The notes below the pieces were generated by a model, which worked only from the letters and a program-made list of their open reading frames with translations, did no database searches and was not told where the DNA came from. Positions 21,506 through 33,495 of a stretch of DNA of 64,000 nucleotides are shown piece by piece. The DNA is from Cervus elaphus. Lineage: Eukaryota > Chordata > Mammalia > Artiodactyla > Cervidae. Positions within the stretch are counted from its first letter, which is position 1; the number at the start of each line of letters is the position of its first letter. A program made the translations under genes and the position numbers. The stretch spans positions 9,553,001 to 9,617,000 of the forward strand of contig NC_057820.1 in the NCBI RefSeq assembly GCF_910594005.1, given 5' to 3'.

Positions 21506-22162
21506 AAAGGACAAATTTCTATCTCTTAAAGAGTTAGAATAGATAATCTGAAGACTTAAAAGTTCAGGAATGAATACAAACGATACTTGAATGGTATTTA
21601 AAATGAAATATCATCTATAACACTGTGTCCTTTTACGTTACTGATGAATCGGTATGCATCCAGAAGTGGGCAATTACATTTTCAAGAGGTTTAGAAACTA
21701 GCTATGGAAACAACACTTGAAGGAGTTTTAGACATTTTACATTGGAGAAGAGGTAATGCTGAATGTCATGCAGAGAGAAATCCATTCTTTGTGACATCCA
21801 GAATGTCCTGGATTAATGGAAAGTAAAAGGATGGGAAAGCAGAGAGAACGAAGAGGAGGAACAGAAGGGCAGATTCATATTTAGTAAGCTTCTCCTGTGC
21901 ACCAAGGAATTTACACATGGAAATCTCTAAGCTTCTGGTAATTTGCTCAGAAGTTCTGAGTTGAGAATTTGATAGACATTCTACATTATGCAATATGCAT
22001 CTACCTCCTAATCAACATTGTATTTAAAAATCTCAAGAAATTATGACTGCTCCAAATAGTCCTAGACCCCAGTATAGATACTGAACTAGCAAATGTATAC
22101 TTTCTGTTTTCCCATCTTACTAAACACTTGATCTTATGATGTTGGAAGATAAAGGATGAGGT
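21506..22162. other. Unassigned
   Basis: No family or exon recognised. The frame at 21766-21993 on the minus strand has no known features. Confidence 0.45.
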
Positions 22163-22411
22163 AAGCATGTACTTTGGCCACCTCATGCAAAGAGTTGACT
22201 CATTGGAAAAGACCCTGATGCTGGCAGGGATTGGGAGCAGGAGAAGGAGACGACAGAGGATGAGATGGCTGGATGGCATCACCGACTCGATGGACATGAG
22301 TTTGTGTAAACTCCGGGAGCTGGTGATGGACAGGGAGGCCTGGCGTGCTGAGATTCATGGGGTCGCAAAGAGTCGGACACGACTGAGCAACTGAGCTGAA
22401 CTGAAGCATGT
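22163..22411 (+). mobile_element. BovB 3' end with target-site duplication
   Basis: A 5'-truncated sense BovB beginning at ACTTTGGCCACCTCATGC and ending GACTGAGCAACTGAGCTG. The 8-bp target repeat AAGCATGT lies at 22163-22170 and 22404-22411. Confidence 0.92.
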
Positions 22412-23329
22412 GTTAGATTTTACTGTCCAGCTTTTGTTCCCTTTTCATCTGCTACAAGTCTCTCCAATCTTCCGTGGTAATCCTTCTTTCCTCAAGCTGT
22501 AACCTGTGTAGGTTCGGTGGTTCAGACTTTTCACTGCTCTACAGGCACCAGTACTTTTAGGAAATGAACTCCATTTGCACATCTCTATGGCAGTGGCATC
22601 ACATGGGTCACAAGAATGGTTTTGCTAACCAGTTTGTGGCAGTAAGTGTCAAACTGAAGGCTTCCTTTCTTCCTTTCCTTCTTTCGTTTCCTTTCTCTTT
22701 TCTTATTTTTAAAATGTATTCCTGGGGGAAAAGGGAAGAGGAAGCATGCTGTTTAAGGGAAATTTGACACTAGTATGTAAATAAGTGTCAGAGATCGAAT
22801 GCACAGTATAGTAATTATGGATAGCAGAAGTGCATTATAAACATCAGACTTATTAAGAGATTAGCTATTAATTGCTGTCTCTACAAACAGAATTGTTTAC
22901 TGGATTCAGTGCTGTGAAGACATGAGCCAAGAGCTGCTGGAGACCTCATATAGCAAAACTATGAAATTAATTATGGGATTATCTCAGACATTCATTAATA
23001 TCTTAAAGGAAATCAGACCTTGAAGACAGAAAAATATAATGTTAGTGACTCAACCACCTTTCAGCTGTTGTGTGTAGGAAAGAGATAACCCAGGACCACA
23101 CTTGAATTTTGTAGACAGCCAAAGCTTATCTTAAATGATCTTGGTTTGGAGATGTTTTCCATCTTTTATAATTAGTCAACATAAAGGATTTTCTTCTACT
23201 TGGACACTCTTCAGCTATGTCCTCTCTTGTGTGACTCTTTTTGTTTCCCAAACTCTGGGATCCATCAACTTTAACATGCAAGTTATTGCAACTCTCTGTC
23301 ATGAATGGTTATAAATATATCTCCAAATG
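22412..23329. other. Unassigned; pyrimidine tract at 22660-22712
   Basis: The tract is CTTCCTTT-rich on the plus strand. The rest shows no recognisable family or exon. Confidence 0.45.
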
Positions 23330-24180
23330 CAGGTTTTTATGATTCCATAAATAAGTGATATCATAGAGTACTCATCATTTTCTGACTTGCCTCATTTAGC
23401 CTGTCTTCCAAGTCCTTCCATAATGTAACATGTAGCGGGATTTCCTCCTTTCTTGTGGCTGAATGAGAATTCACACTTTTATCCATTCATCCCTTGATGG
23501 ATACTTAGATTGCTTCCATTTTTTTGGTTATTGAGAATAATGATGTAATGAGTATAGATATCTCTTCTATGTCCTGTTTCCATTTCCTTTGGGTGTATAC
23601 CCAGAAATGGGATAGCTGGGTCACATTTTTGTTCTGAAAACAAATAGCAAAATGGTGGTTACCAGGGGCTGCTGAATGAAGGAAAAAGAGAGAGATTATT
23701 TAGGGGCACAAACTTGCAACTAGTAGATAGGTCCTGGAGATGTAACACACAGTATGGTGATTATAGACACCAGCACTGTATTATAAGCATCACACTTAAG
23801 AGACTAAATATAATTTTTCTCACCACAAAGAAAGAAATGATAATTATGTGGCATGATAGTGAGAGTCGCTCAGTCGTGTCCGGCTCTTTGCAACCCCAAG
23901 GACTATACAGTCCATGGAATTCTCCAGGCCAGGATACTGGAGTGGGCAGCCTTTCCCTTCTCCAGGGCATCTTCCCAACCCAGAGATTGAACCCAGGTCT
24001 CCTGCATTGCAGGCAGATTCTTTACCATCTGAGCCAGAAGGGAAGTACAATATGATAGAAATGTTAATTAATGCTACAGTGACAATTATATTCCAATATA
24101 TATATGTATCAAATTAACCCATTGTATACCTAAAACTTGTGCAATGTAATACATCAAATGTATATCAATAAAATAAAAGA
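23330..24180 (+). mobile_element. Old L1 (L1M type), probably twin-primed
   Basis: 23330-23625 is antisense L1 ORF2 end and early 3' UTR (TCCATTCATCCCTTGATGGA, then GGTGTATACCCAGAAATGGG). From about 23635 the sequence is sense 3' UTR (ATGGTGGTTACCAGGGGCTG, GGTGATTATAGACACCAGCA, CAATAAAATAAAAGA). The switch fits a 5' inversion. I found no convincing target-site duplication, so two separate fragments remain possible. A Bov-tA interrupts the sense part. Confidence 0.72.
23853..24058 (-). mobile_element. Bov-tA SINE with target-site duplication
   Basis: Antisense copy from GAGAGTCGCTCAGTCGTGTC to GAGCCAGAAGGGAAG. The 7-bp target repeat ATGATAG lies at 23853-23859 and 24052-24058. It sits inside the sense half of the old L1. 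Confidence 0.93.
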
Positions 24181-24636
24181 GTAATGGGGAATTGTGGGGA
24201 AAAATAAAGTAATTTTGTTACATTTAACACATAATGGCAAATAATATGAAGGCAGAATTGACTGTGGATTCTTAAATAGTTAGATGCTAATGGGCAAAGG
24301 AATTTCATGTTCATCCCAAGGCAGGCTGGATAAAAATAAAGGAAAATGACAAAACCTACATCCTCTCTAAGGAGGTGAAGGTTGGTTGAGAATCTCTGAC
24401 AGTGATTTGCTTTTATGCAACAAAATTCTTAGACTAAAGTAGAGGGAGAGAGATTTTTAGCAAATACAAAAGCCCTAAGGCAGGAGAGGACATAATCCTT
24501 AGGAGCAAAGCAAGATGGTTAAGGTGGCTAAAATGCAGACAATGATGGGGTTGTCTTATGGAAATTGGCCAAAGAGAAAAATAAGGGCCAATCTTGTTTA
24601 TTATGGAACGTTTCTTTATCATAAAAGAAATAAATT
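24181..24636. other. Unassigned
   Basis: No family or exon recognised. Small frames at 24434-24622 and 24515-24706 overlap on opposite strands and lack features. Confidence 0.45.
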
Positions 24637-25040
24637 GTATGGGTTGAATTGTAGCCCCTCAAAATTCATATGTTCAAGTTCCAACCCCCAGTACCTTGGA
24701 GTATAACTGTATTTGTAGATATGCCTTTAAAAAGATGGAAAAGTTAAACAAGTCCATTAGGATGAGGCTCTAATCCAATTTGATTAGTACCCTTATAAGA
24801 AGAGAAAGAGTTGCCAGAAATGCCTTTGAATAAGAAGAGATAGAAACACCAGAGGATGGCCATACAAGGACTAAATAGGGAGAAGATAGCTGACCATAAG
24901 TCAAGGAGAGAGTCCTGGAATAGATCCTTCTCTCATAGACCCCGGAGGAAACCAACTCTGCCAACATTTTGATCTTGGACTTCCAGCTTCCATTACTATG
25001 GAAAAATAAATTTCTGCTTGTTAAGCCAAAAGATCTTTCT
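24637..25040 (+). mobile_element. MLT1-type LTR (ERVL-MaLR)
   Basis: The order is that of an MLT1 LTR: AAAATTCATATGTTCAAGTT, CTAATCCAATTTGATTAGTA, CCTTATAAGAAGAGA, GATCTTGGACTTCCAGCTTC and AAAAATAAATTTCTGCTTGT. It is an old solo or partial LTR. The exact subfamily is not assigned. Confidence 0.7.
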
Positions 25041-25123
25041 TTCTCATTTATCTATATCTGTAGATAAAAATCGATGTAGATAGAACACAGGTTCATATCT
25101 GAGCTTTGCTGCTTACTTAGTGT

Positions 25124-25460
25124 AATATGTGTTTCTCAGTTCAGTTCAGTTCAGTTCAGTTCAGTCGCTCAGTCGTGTCTGACTCTTTGCGACCCCATGA
25201 ACCACAGCACACCAGGCCTCCCTGTCCATCACCAACTCCCGGAGTATACCCAAACTCATGTCCATTGAGTCGGTGATGGCATCCAACCATCTCATCCTCT
25301 GTCATCCCCTCCTCCTCCCGCCTTCAACCTTTCCCAGCATCAGGGTCTTTTCAAATGAGTTAGTTCTTCGCATCAGGTGGCCAAAGTATTGGAGTTTTAG
25401 CTTCAACATCAGTCCTTCCAATGAATATTCAGGACTGATTTCCTTTAGGAATATTTGTTT
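25124..25460 (-). mobile_element. BovB 3' end with pentamer tail and target-site duplication
   Basis: Antisense BovB tail ending at TTTCCTTTAGG. The tail is an expanded TTCAG array (about 25136-25165). Target repeats are AATATGTGTTT / AATATTTGTTT at 25124-25134 and 25450-25460. The body is close to consensus, which suggests a recent copy. Confidence 0.93.
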
Positions 25461-27298
25461 ATATTGGTCCAGAAATATTTTTCTATAAGCAGGACCACAA
25501 CACAATGCACAATGGCTGGTATGTAAGGTATAGTCAATATCATTCATTTGATTAAGTGATTATTATAATCAATAAGTTGACATTCAGAAAGTAATTTCCA
25601 CTGTTCTCTATTTATCATAGCTTTATTAGAGCAATACTCAGGGATACTTGGTCCCCTCAGCAGTTTTCAATGACTGAAAAATGCACCAGTGAAATGACCA
25701 ATCAAGAACGGAAAAACTGGTTAGGGTCGAGGCATTAGAAATATTCTCAGAAATTAGCCAGTCCTCCTCAGGATTGCCATATATTCCATATTTCGCAGAA
25801 GCCCTGTGATTTAAAATTACTGTCTAAAAGTAATTATAGATGAACCCCCTTTTACTTTCAAGGAGGTATGAGTTTGCATAATAAATGATATGAGACACTA
25901 GTCCTATTGTCTGTTGTAGAAAAGCAAAGCTCTTCCCTAGTAAGATCACATGACAGGGGCTCGGGAAATCATTACATGCCTTAGTCCATCGCTGAACAAC
26001 TCACACCCTAGAAAGTTCACAGCCTTGTAATCCCCCTCCCTGGCAACCAATTATTCCCCAGGGCCATCAAAGCAAACACATACCGATTCCATTTTTACTT
26101 TTCCTTGTCTCGAAGTAGAATTCCTGTGAATATTTGGAGACTACTATATACTCCCCTTTAGTCTTCTCATATTTGCACAATATGTTCCTAGTTACATTAT
26201 TTTTTCATAATTTATCATTTCCAGATTTCTCATGATGGTGAGCACACTCCCATGGATGAACTCTAAATCGCCAATGATACATCAGAATCTCAGAGTATCT
26301 CTGTTCTCTTCCAATATACATTTCACATCTCTCTCTTTTTTTCTTGTTCAAATTGTCTTTCTGCTTTTGTTCTTCTTTGATTTCTGAAAAAGAGATAGCC
26401 GACTCTCCTGTTTCTGCCCTTCCAGACCGTTTGTTCTTAAACTTTGCCATAGCCGTCACTTCCTATCTCTGCCCCTTCCGTTGCTTACACTTTCAATCAC
26501 TGTTGCTATCTTCTGATTACTCTCTTCCCTTTGTCTTTTTCCTGTATCACCAACTGTGTATCACTAAGCATGGGCCTGTTATTAATGTACTCCCACTCTT
26601 CTCCTTTGTCACTGAATTACTGCCAACTGTGAGCAATATGAGTAGCAAGGTCAGGCAGTCAAAAGCTAGAGTGAAAAATGTCAAATCGAAGGGTAACAAA
26701 ACCTGCTTTTATCCACATTCTGCTTCCATTTTCCTGCAGATCACACTGTAGTTTAAAGTTCTATGAAATAATATTACAGATTTTCTTATTATCATCGCAC
26801 CTAGCATTCAGTAGAACTGATCCCTGAAAAAAAAAAAATGAATAATGAGGTTTTGGTGAGAGTCTAAGTGTGAAATTAACCCAAATAGAAAAGATTTATA
26901 TTCTGAAGAAGCCTGGAAGAATAAGGAGCATTAAATTGCAAAGACAGGATTGACCCGCCACATAGATAGATTTTGTTTGGATGCAGAGTGAGTAAATATA
27001 GAGATGGAGGTGTTGAAATGCAGTAGTTTTTGCACTTAAAGAGTCCCTCATTAAATCTGTGATCAATTAAATAGACTTTCTGAATTTCTTATTGAGATGT
27101 AAAATTTAAAACTATGTATGAACCTCCACAGAGGTCTATTTACTAGATTTTATAAAGAACTATTGCATATTTAGTGTTCAATATGTCACTGGCACTGTGT
27201 TAGACATTTTCACACATTTTTTTAAAACTTTCTATTTTAAAATAATTTCAGTCATATGAAAGAGTTGTGAAAACAGTACAAAGAAATTCCCATAAACC
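25461..27298. other. Largest single-copy-looking stretch; no gene recognised
   Basis: No transposon family is apparent over 1.8 kb. A 135-codon plus-strand frame (26344-26751) and an 84-codon Lys/Glu-rich minus-strand frame (26205-26459) overlap. Neither shows a known domain, a matched splice context or codon structure that I can support. Short A runs occur at 26827 and near 27220. It could hold an unrecognised old LTR or unique DNA. Confidence 0.4.
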
Positions 27299-27513
27299 AG
27301 AGGTTCTAAACTGGCAGGGATTTTATGTCTCCTTCCCTGAGTATGTTTGGCAATGTCTGGATCAATTTTTGGTTATCACAGCTAAGAGGGTGTTGCTCCT
27401 GACATCTGGTGGGTAGAGGCCTAGGATGCTGCTAAACATCCTACAATACATAGGGTAGCACCCTATAACGTAACTCCAGTCCCAAACACCAATAGTTCTG
27501 AGTTGGGAAACCC
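27299..27513 (+). repeat. MER20 (hAT DNA transposon)
   Basis: Near full-length MER20: AGAGGTTCTAAACTGGCAGG at one end, then GGCAATGTCTGG, TGGTGGGTAGAGGCCTAGGA, TGCTAAACATCCTACAATAC and GTTGGGAAACCCTG at the other end, with complementary termini. Confidence 0.85.
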
Positions 27514-27572
27514 TGCCATTAACCATTCATCCACATTCCTCAAAAGTTAACTTCTTATGTAGCCATAGTACA

Positions 27573-27800
27573 AACATGAGAAGAATCAACTCATTGGAAA
27601 AGACTTTGATGCTGGGAAAGACTAAAGGTAAAAAGGGAAGGGGACGCCAGAGGATGGGCTGCTTAGATAGCATCACTGACCTGATGGGCATGGATTTGAG
27701 CAAATCCTCAGGCATAATTGAGGACAAAGGAGGCTGGTTGCTGCAGTCCATGGGGATGCAAAGAGTTGGACTTGACTTAGCAACTGAACAACAACATAAT
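27573..27800 (+). mobile_element. BovB 3' end, diverged
   Basis: Sense BovB from AGAAGAATCAACTCATTGG to CTTAGCAACTGAACAACAAC. It is more diverged than the other tails (GGCATAATTGAGGACAAAGG), so an older copy. No clear target-site duplication. Confidence 0.85.
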
Positions 27801-28365
27801 ACATTAATTTTCATGATCTGACACTTTTGAAGACAATTGACCAGACATTTGATAAAACTTTCTCTTGCTTTTGTGGAATGTATTTTTAAAATTCACATTA
27901 TTCATTTTTTGATAGAAATACCACAGAAAGGATAGGCCATCTTAGTGAATCATGGCAAGAGGCAGACAATTTCTTCTTTTTTTTTTTTTTATTAGTGAGG
28001 ATGTTAATTTTGATCACTTGATTAAGATGGTGTCTTCCAGGTTTCTTCACTGCAATGTAACTATCTTCCTTTCTTAATTAAGCATCCTATGATAGTTACT
28101 TTTAGATTATGTAAGTATCCCATATTTCATCGTATATTTATCAGTTCATTATCGTACTCATTAATGATTCTTGCCTGAAAAAAAAAGTTGTTACTTTAGA
28201 GTTTGGCCAATGTTGTTTTCCTATTTCCATCAAGTAAAAAACACACTTGTCAGTTAGAATTCTTTTATAAAGAAGAGCTTTCCTTCATCTTCTATGCTTT
28301 TGTGTATTCAATTATTCATTGATTTCAACACAGACTGAAAACAGTTGATTTTTTTTCTAGCTTTC
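27801..28365. other. Unassigned; poly(T) near 27976-27993
   Basis: AT-rich with a T18 tract. No family or exon recognised. Confidence 0.45.
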
Positions 28366-28495
28366 TATCTTCTCCTTTCCTCATGCTTTCCTTCCTTTTT
28401 CTCCCCTCCTTTCTCCTTCTTTTTCCTCTTCTTCCCTTCCCACTCCTCCTTCTTCTTCATTTTTATCATCATCATCATTATTATTCTTACTGTTA
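28366..28495. repeat. Pyrimidine-rich tract with (ATC)n and (ATT)n
   Basis: Mostly C and T on the plus strand, ending in ATCATCATCATC and ATTATTATT. The reading frames across it are compositional artefacts. Confidence 0.85.
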
Positions 28496-28800
28496 TTTTG
28501 CTCAATGTGTACCATATGCGGCCACTGAGAACCCCTTCAAGTTGCCTTTTATGCATTTTTAAAGTGCGTGCACCAACTTCTGAGCACCTCCTTCCCTTTC
28601 GGCTACTACAATACATTCCAGACTCAGCTTGTACTTTCTCTGCCCTGACCCTTGAATCAGCCACCTCTCCAGAGTCCTGGTTATTATTTGAGAATGATAT
28701 TTAGAAACCAACTTTAGAAGCAAATATGCTCAATGGCTTTGGGGTATCATTGCTTCTAGTTTCTTTCAGTAGAAAGAGTTAAGAAATACAGGTAAACATT
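28496..28800 (-). repeat. L1M-type old LINE fragment
   Basis: Antisense order of an old L1 segment: GCCACTGAGAACCCCTTCAA, ACATTCCAGACTCAGCTTGT, CTCTGCCCTGACCCTTGAAT and GAGAATGATATTTAGAAACC. Confidence 0.6.
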
Positions 28801-29899
28801 CATACATATATATTTCTAACTCTACTATCTCTCAGATTATCTATTTTGAAAAGAATATTTGATATACATACCTCCGATTTTAACACAACACCAAAAGCTT
28901 TTACCCTTTCCCCTCTCCTTGTTTATGACTTCCAGAAATTGAGAAAGGTGGCTTTTATTATTTGCAATACATTTGCTTGTTAGCTCCATTATCAAATACT
29001 TATAAATAGTTTTAGGAATTCTCACCCCTATCAATATGAACATTGCCTACTGATTAACATAAGATATTCATGCACGGTTTTCTTGATCTTTAGTCATTGA
29101 GCATATAATAAAAAAGGCCCAAAGTTATCTTATCTCTTTTTTCTAATTTATTTGCTGCTTATTTGTAATAAAATCTGTGTCCATTTTCTTCCTATGACAT
29201 TTCATTTTGGGCTTGCTCTTCATTGTTGCTTATTTTAAGCATTTTGAATTATAAAAATATTAAACAGTAGAATGATACAAAACACTATGTTCAGAGAAGT
29301 GTCACCTTCTCCAACCAACCCTTCTATCCCAGTTTCATCCTCCCATCCATCTCACTGTTTCATTTATTTCTGTAGACAAGCAATCTTAGTGTTATCTGCC
29401 TTATCAGTCCCGGGTTTCTTTTCACACTAATGGACAGACACATACATATTTTTTTATGTTCATGTTTTACATAAATGAGAGCATAATAGAGCTACACTTT
29501 TGCTATAGACACATTGCTTTACTTAATACTTGAAAGATCCTATTGAAATATTAGAAGTTAAGTTATTTGAGAAGTCATAAAAATGATTTATGGAGAAATT
29601 CCTATAATTGTTCTTGGACAATATCTTACCTATACTGGGTTCAGTCTCTGTTAAACTAAATTTAATGTTAAAAGTTGTGTTTTTCCAGAATGTCCATTGA
29701 AGTTAATTATTTACTTTCTTAAAATCTTTATAGGTTATCTGACACACAAAATAAAATGCAGATTTATTAGTCTGACATTAAAGATGCTATAGGTTCTGAC
29801 TCATTTTATGGCCTCATCACTTGCCACTCTATTTCCTAATCTCAATCCTCAAATATTCCTTGCACATTCTCTAAACTGAAGTCACACTGAACAACAGAG
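28801..29899. other. Mostly unassigned; possible L1M pieces
   Basis: 29220-29560 has a general likeness to old antisense L1 3' UTR (AGAATGATACAAAACAC, TAAATGAGAGCATAATAGAG), not firm enough to call. No exon seen. Confidence 0.35.
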
Positions 29900-30170
29900 T
29901 AAGACAGTTTTCCAAACACATCAATTCCTTTCATGCCTAAAGGGGTCTGATTGGAAAAATCCTCTAAGCGTTTAAGACAGGTAAACGTCACCTCCTGTAT
30001 GACAAATGTACTCTTTCCTAAAGGATAAATGAGGTTTACTCTTCTTGATCCAATGATTGCAGCCTTTACATATTTTTATTTGTTACTACATATTTTAATT
30101 TTATGTCTTTGTCCCTTGAGAGTAGCCATCTTGAAAACAAGGTCAAGTCATAGTCCTCGTCTGAATATTT
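29900..30170 (+). repeat. Degraded L2 LINE 3' region
   Basis: Weak L2 order: CATCAATTCCTTTCATGCCT, GTCACCTCCTGTATGAC, then TTTTATGTCTTTGTCCCTTG and GAGAGTAGCCATCTTG. Confidence 0.45.
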
Positions 30171-31043
30171 AAGAGATTAAATAATATCTAGCAGGTTTTC
30201 AGGTGGTTACTGAATTATATATTGAATTCAATAAAGATAAAAATAAACACTTTTAGTGACAAAAATCAATAATAGAGATTCCAAAATTTAGATGTAAAAT
30301 AGCTTTTTATAAATCCCTGTCTGATTTCTATATAAAAAACTGCTTATTAATGCATTCTTACTACAAAACTCATTCTATATTTTAACAACTAAGAAAATTT
30401 GTCCTTCAGCATAGATCTATTTTACACTAATTTAATTACATTTTTATCTCAAATGATAGCATACTTAAAAAAATTACCTAAAATAATTCAGAGAAAATTG
30501 TTTTTTATTTCTAAATGGTATACATGCTGCCTCTTTCATGTAGAAATTTCCAGTAAACTCTGGATAACTACACTTTTATTTTCTTAGTTTTTTTTATATG
30601 GAATTGACATTTTCCCCATGTGCAGGGTTTATATGTAACCCAAATATGTTCAGTAAGATCATAAAATACCCCTTCTTGTGATTGGTTCAAGAGTTAGCAT
30701 GTGATCCAACTAGAGTAGATAAGAACTTATTCAGTGTAAGGCTTTTGGTGAAATGTTAAAGTAAAATTCGCTCATGGTGAGGTGATTACAGTGAGCCCTG
30801 ACTGTAAGCCTGGAGCTTTGGGCAAGCATCTTGTCTCAAGGAGAATGGAAACTTCATGGAGAAAGTAAAGCCCAAGGTAGAAGAACCAGGGCAAAAACCT
30901 CAGGTTATTAGTTGAGCACTTGAAACCACCTCCACTACCGTACTTTTCAGCTGTGATGTCCTCTTCTATATGAAACAAGCAGAACATTTTGGGTAAAGGC
31001 AAAGTGAGAAATTTAAACAAACTGCCTAAGAACAGAAGTTGGC
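30171..31043. other. Unassigned
   Basis: 30680-31000 (GTGATTGGTTCAAGAGTTAG onwards) may be an old DNA transposon of the MER type but I cannot name it. No exon recognised. Confidence 0.35.
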
Positions 31044-31380
31044 TTTTTTAAAAATTTCTGTAAAGGGCCAGATAGTAAATATTTTAGGCTTTGTGAATAA
31101 TACAATCTGTGCAAATTACTCAGTTCTATTGTAATGGGAAAATAGCCATAGACAATACATACATGTATGAAGTATATTCCAGTAAAATTTTATTTATGGA
31201 TATTAAAATTTGAATGTGAATAATGTCATATTATTTTCACATGTTTCTAAATGTTATTTTTGTTTTGATCGTTTCTAGACACTTAAAAATTAAGAAAAAA
31301 TTAACTCATAAGTCATACAATTATAGGCAATGGTAATCATTTGGTCCATGGGCCACACCTTGCCATATCCTGTTTAATGG
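31044..31380 (+). repeat. hAT-Charlie-type MER element
   Basis: Starts TTTCTGTAAAGGGCCAGATA with TAAATATTTTAGGCTTTGTG, continues with AATAGCCATAGACAATACAT and AAATTTTATTTATGGATATT, and ends GGTCCATGGGCCACACCTTG. Fuller than the relative at 13140-13325. Confidence 0.72.
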
Positions 31381-31460
31381 CATGAGCCATTACGTGGGAC
31401 ATCAGGAGAGATAATATTTACAATTTCTACATCAGGTTTCCCATTTCTTGGACTTCCTTT

Positions 31461-31736
31461 CAAACAGAGATTGTTGTTGCTGTTCAGTCTCTAAGTTGTG
31501 TCCAGCTCTTTGCGACCCCATGTGCTGTCGCATGCCAGGCTTCCTGACTCTTCACCATCTCCTGGAGCTTGCTCACACTCATATCCATTGAGTCAGTGGT
31601 GCCATTCCACCATCTCATCCTCTGTCATTCCCTCCTTTCCTGTCTTCAAGCTTTCCCAGCATCAGGGTCTTCTCCAATAAGTCGGCTTTTCACATCAGGG
31701 GGCCAAAGTACTGGGACTTCAGAAACAAAGAGAGAT
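31461..31736 (-). mobile_element. BovB 3' end
   Basis: Antisense copy from GTTGTTGCTGTTCAGTCTC to GGCCAAAGTACTGGGACTTC. A loose target repeat AAACAGAGAT / AAACAAAGAGAGAT flanks it. Moderately diverged. Confidence 0.88.
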
Positions 31737-33189
31737 ACTGGATAGGCAGAACAGGTATGATATGGGTATGTAAATATTAATTATAGTGTCTGTGTATTCA
31801 CAAAGGGAATCTACGGCACACACACAAAATACCAACATGACTCATTAATAATTAAGTGAGCTAAAGAGTTAAATTAAAAGAACATTTTACATGTAAATGG
31901 ACCCCAAGATAGATTACTCTTATTAGTGGCTCAATTTCTTCACTTTTAACTATAATCATACTCTTTGCCATAGGCTTGACCAACAGACAGCCAACTCTTA
32001 GACATATGAACAGCTGAGCTAAGATCAGATGCATTACCTGTCTGACCATCCATATGCTTCAGCAAATAGGCACTCATTTTTTGTTACATTATTGATGCAT
32101 TGTGACTTCTTATGCAATGTTATTGTTTCGGAAGTCAATTGATATAAAACCTTATGCAATGAAAAACAAAATGGGACTAGAAAGAAAAATGTCCCAAGGT
32201 TGTAAAACAGTGTCCTTTCTTGTGGCCAGAAAAGAGAGATGAAGCAATAATATCGTGAGAATTTCATTACATCAAGTGAAGTTTTAGCTAAGGGCTAAGT
32301 TATACACTTACCTTCCAGCGGTCTTAGTATGAGAACGTCACTTTATAGCATAGACTTTATCAAGGGGAAAAGAAAAAACAAACAGAGAAATGAAATAAAT
32401 GCTAAACTAAAGGAAGAACACCAAGTGATCTTAAGGGCTCCACATTGAAGGAAGGCATCGGAAAATGTTTGTCACAAAAATAATGAAGTCTTATGGAAAA
32501 AACATCAAGCTTAAACAAAATGTTAAAAGTAAATCTAAATACACCAGAACTTCTGGGTGTGGCACAGACTGGTTTTAGCTCCTACTGACTTTGATTAAAG
32601 TCCATGTCAGTATTAAGTAATGCAACTGCCAGGCAGATAGTGTTGTTTGTGCCATTTGATGACAAAGTGACCTGGGAATAGCCTGGGACTAAATCATTGC
32701 AAAAGCATACTCTCTCAGTTATCTGTTCAAGAGCTGCTAAGAAGAAACTAGTAGCTACTTATTTAGATCTTTCCTCTGACACAGGGCACTGTGGGAGTGA
32801 GGAAGGATATGGGAGTAGACCAACTGTGATAAGAGGAATAATTATAACAACATCCACATCTGTTTTGTTCTTCATGTCCCAGGTAATGTGAGTGCTTAGA
32901 AATTTGACTGTACCATATCAGCAAGCCATTATAACACACTAAGTATCATCGTTCTTATTAGTTTGTAGGTGATGAAAGTGTACCTTATGAGATCATGTCA
33001 TTTACCTAAAAACTCACAAAACTGATGAGGGGAGAAGCTTTATTATAGTTTGAGTTTGAGCTTTGGTACTGGCAGAGAAGTGGAAATGATTAACAATTTT
33101 TTTAATGATCAGAGAAACTGTATGAGAAAGATGCTTGTTCTGTGTCTTTAAGAAAGTATAGAAGAGTGCCATGTGTGAGCAGGTATATA
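31737..33189. other. Unassigned
   Basis: No transposon family or exon recognised over about 1.45 kb. Small frames on both strands have no features. Confidence 0.4.
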
Positions 33190-33495
33190 AGGAAAAAAGA
33201 GAAACACATTCTTGGATGAGAAAACAGCCTTTTCCAAGACACCAAGGCACAAGGTCATGAGGTATAGAAAGTTTGAGAGGGATGAAAAATATGGATAAAG
33301 CTTCAGGAACCATGGAAAAAAATAGTGGGTATTCTTATCTGCCACATTCCCAAGTTTCATTTCATGGGCCACAGGAGGTCTCTGATAGATTTTAGGCTGG
33401 GAAATGATATGGTCAGATTCAGATTTTAGGTGTTCACTTGCTCTGACCATGCAGAGAATAGCCTGGAAATGAGTGAGACCAGTTTCATTTTCACA
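33190..33495 (+). repeat. Possible ancient mammalian repeat
   Basis: Block order CCAAGGCACAAGGTCATGAG, GATTTTAGGCTGGGAAATGA, TATGGTCAGATTCAGATTTT and GAGTGAGACCAG fits a widespread old interspersed repeat in my memory. The family is uncertain. The 116-codon minus-strand frame here is a by-product. Confidence 0.4.

Noticed and set aside
28345..28704. 119-codon plus-strand frame as a gene
   Set aside because: Its first half is read from a C/T-rich tract and trinucleotide repeats, and the second half overlaps an old antisense L1. Composition explains it.
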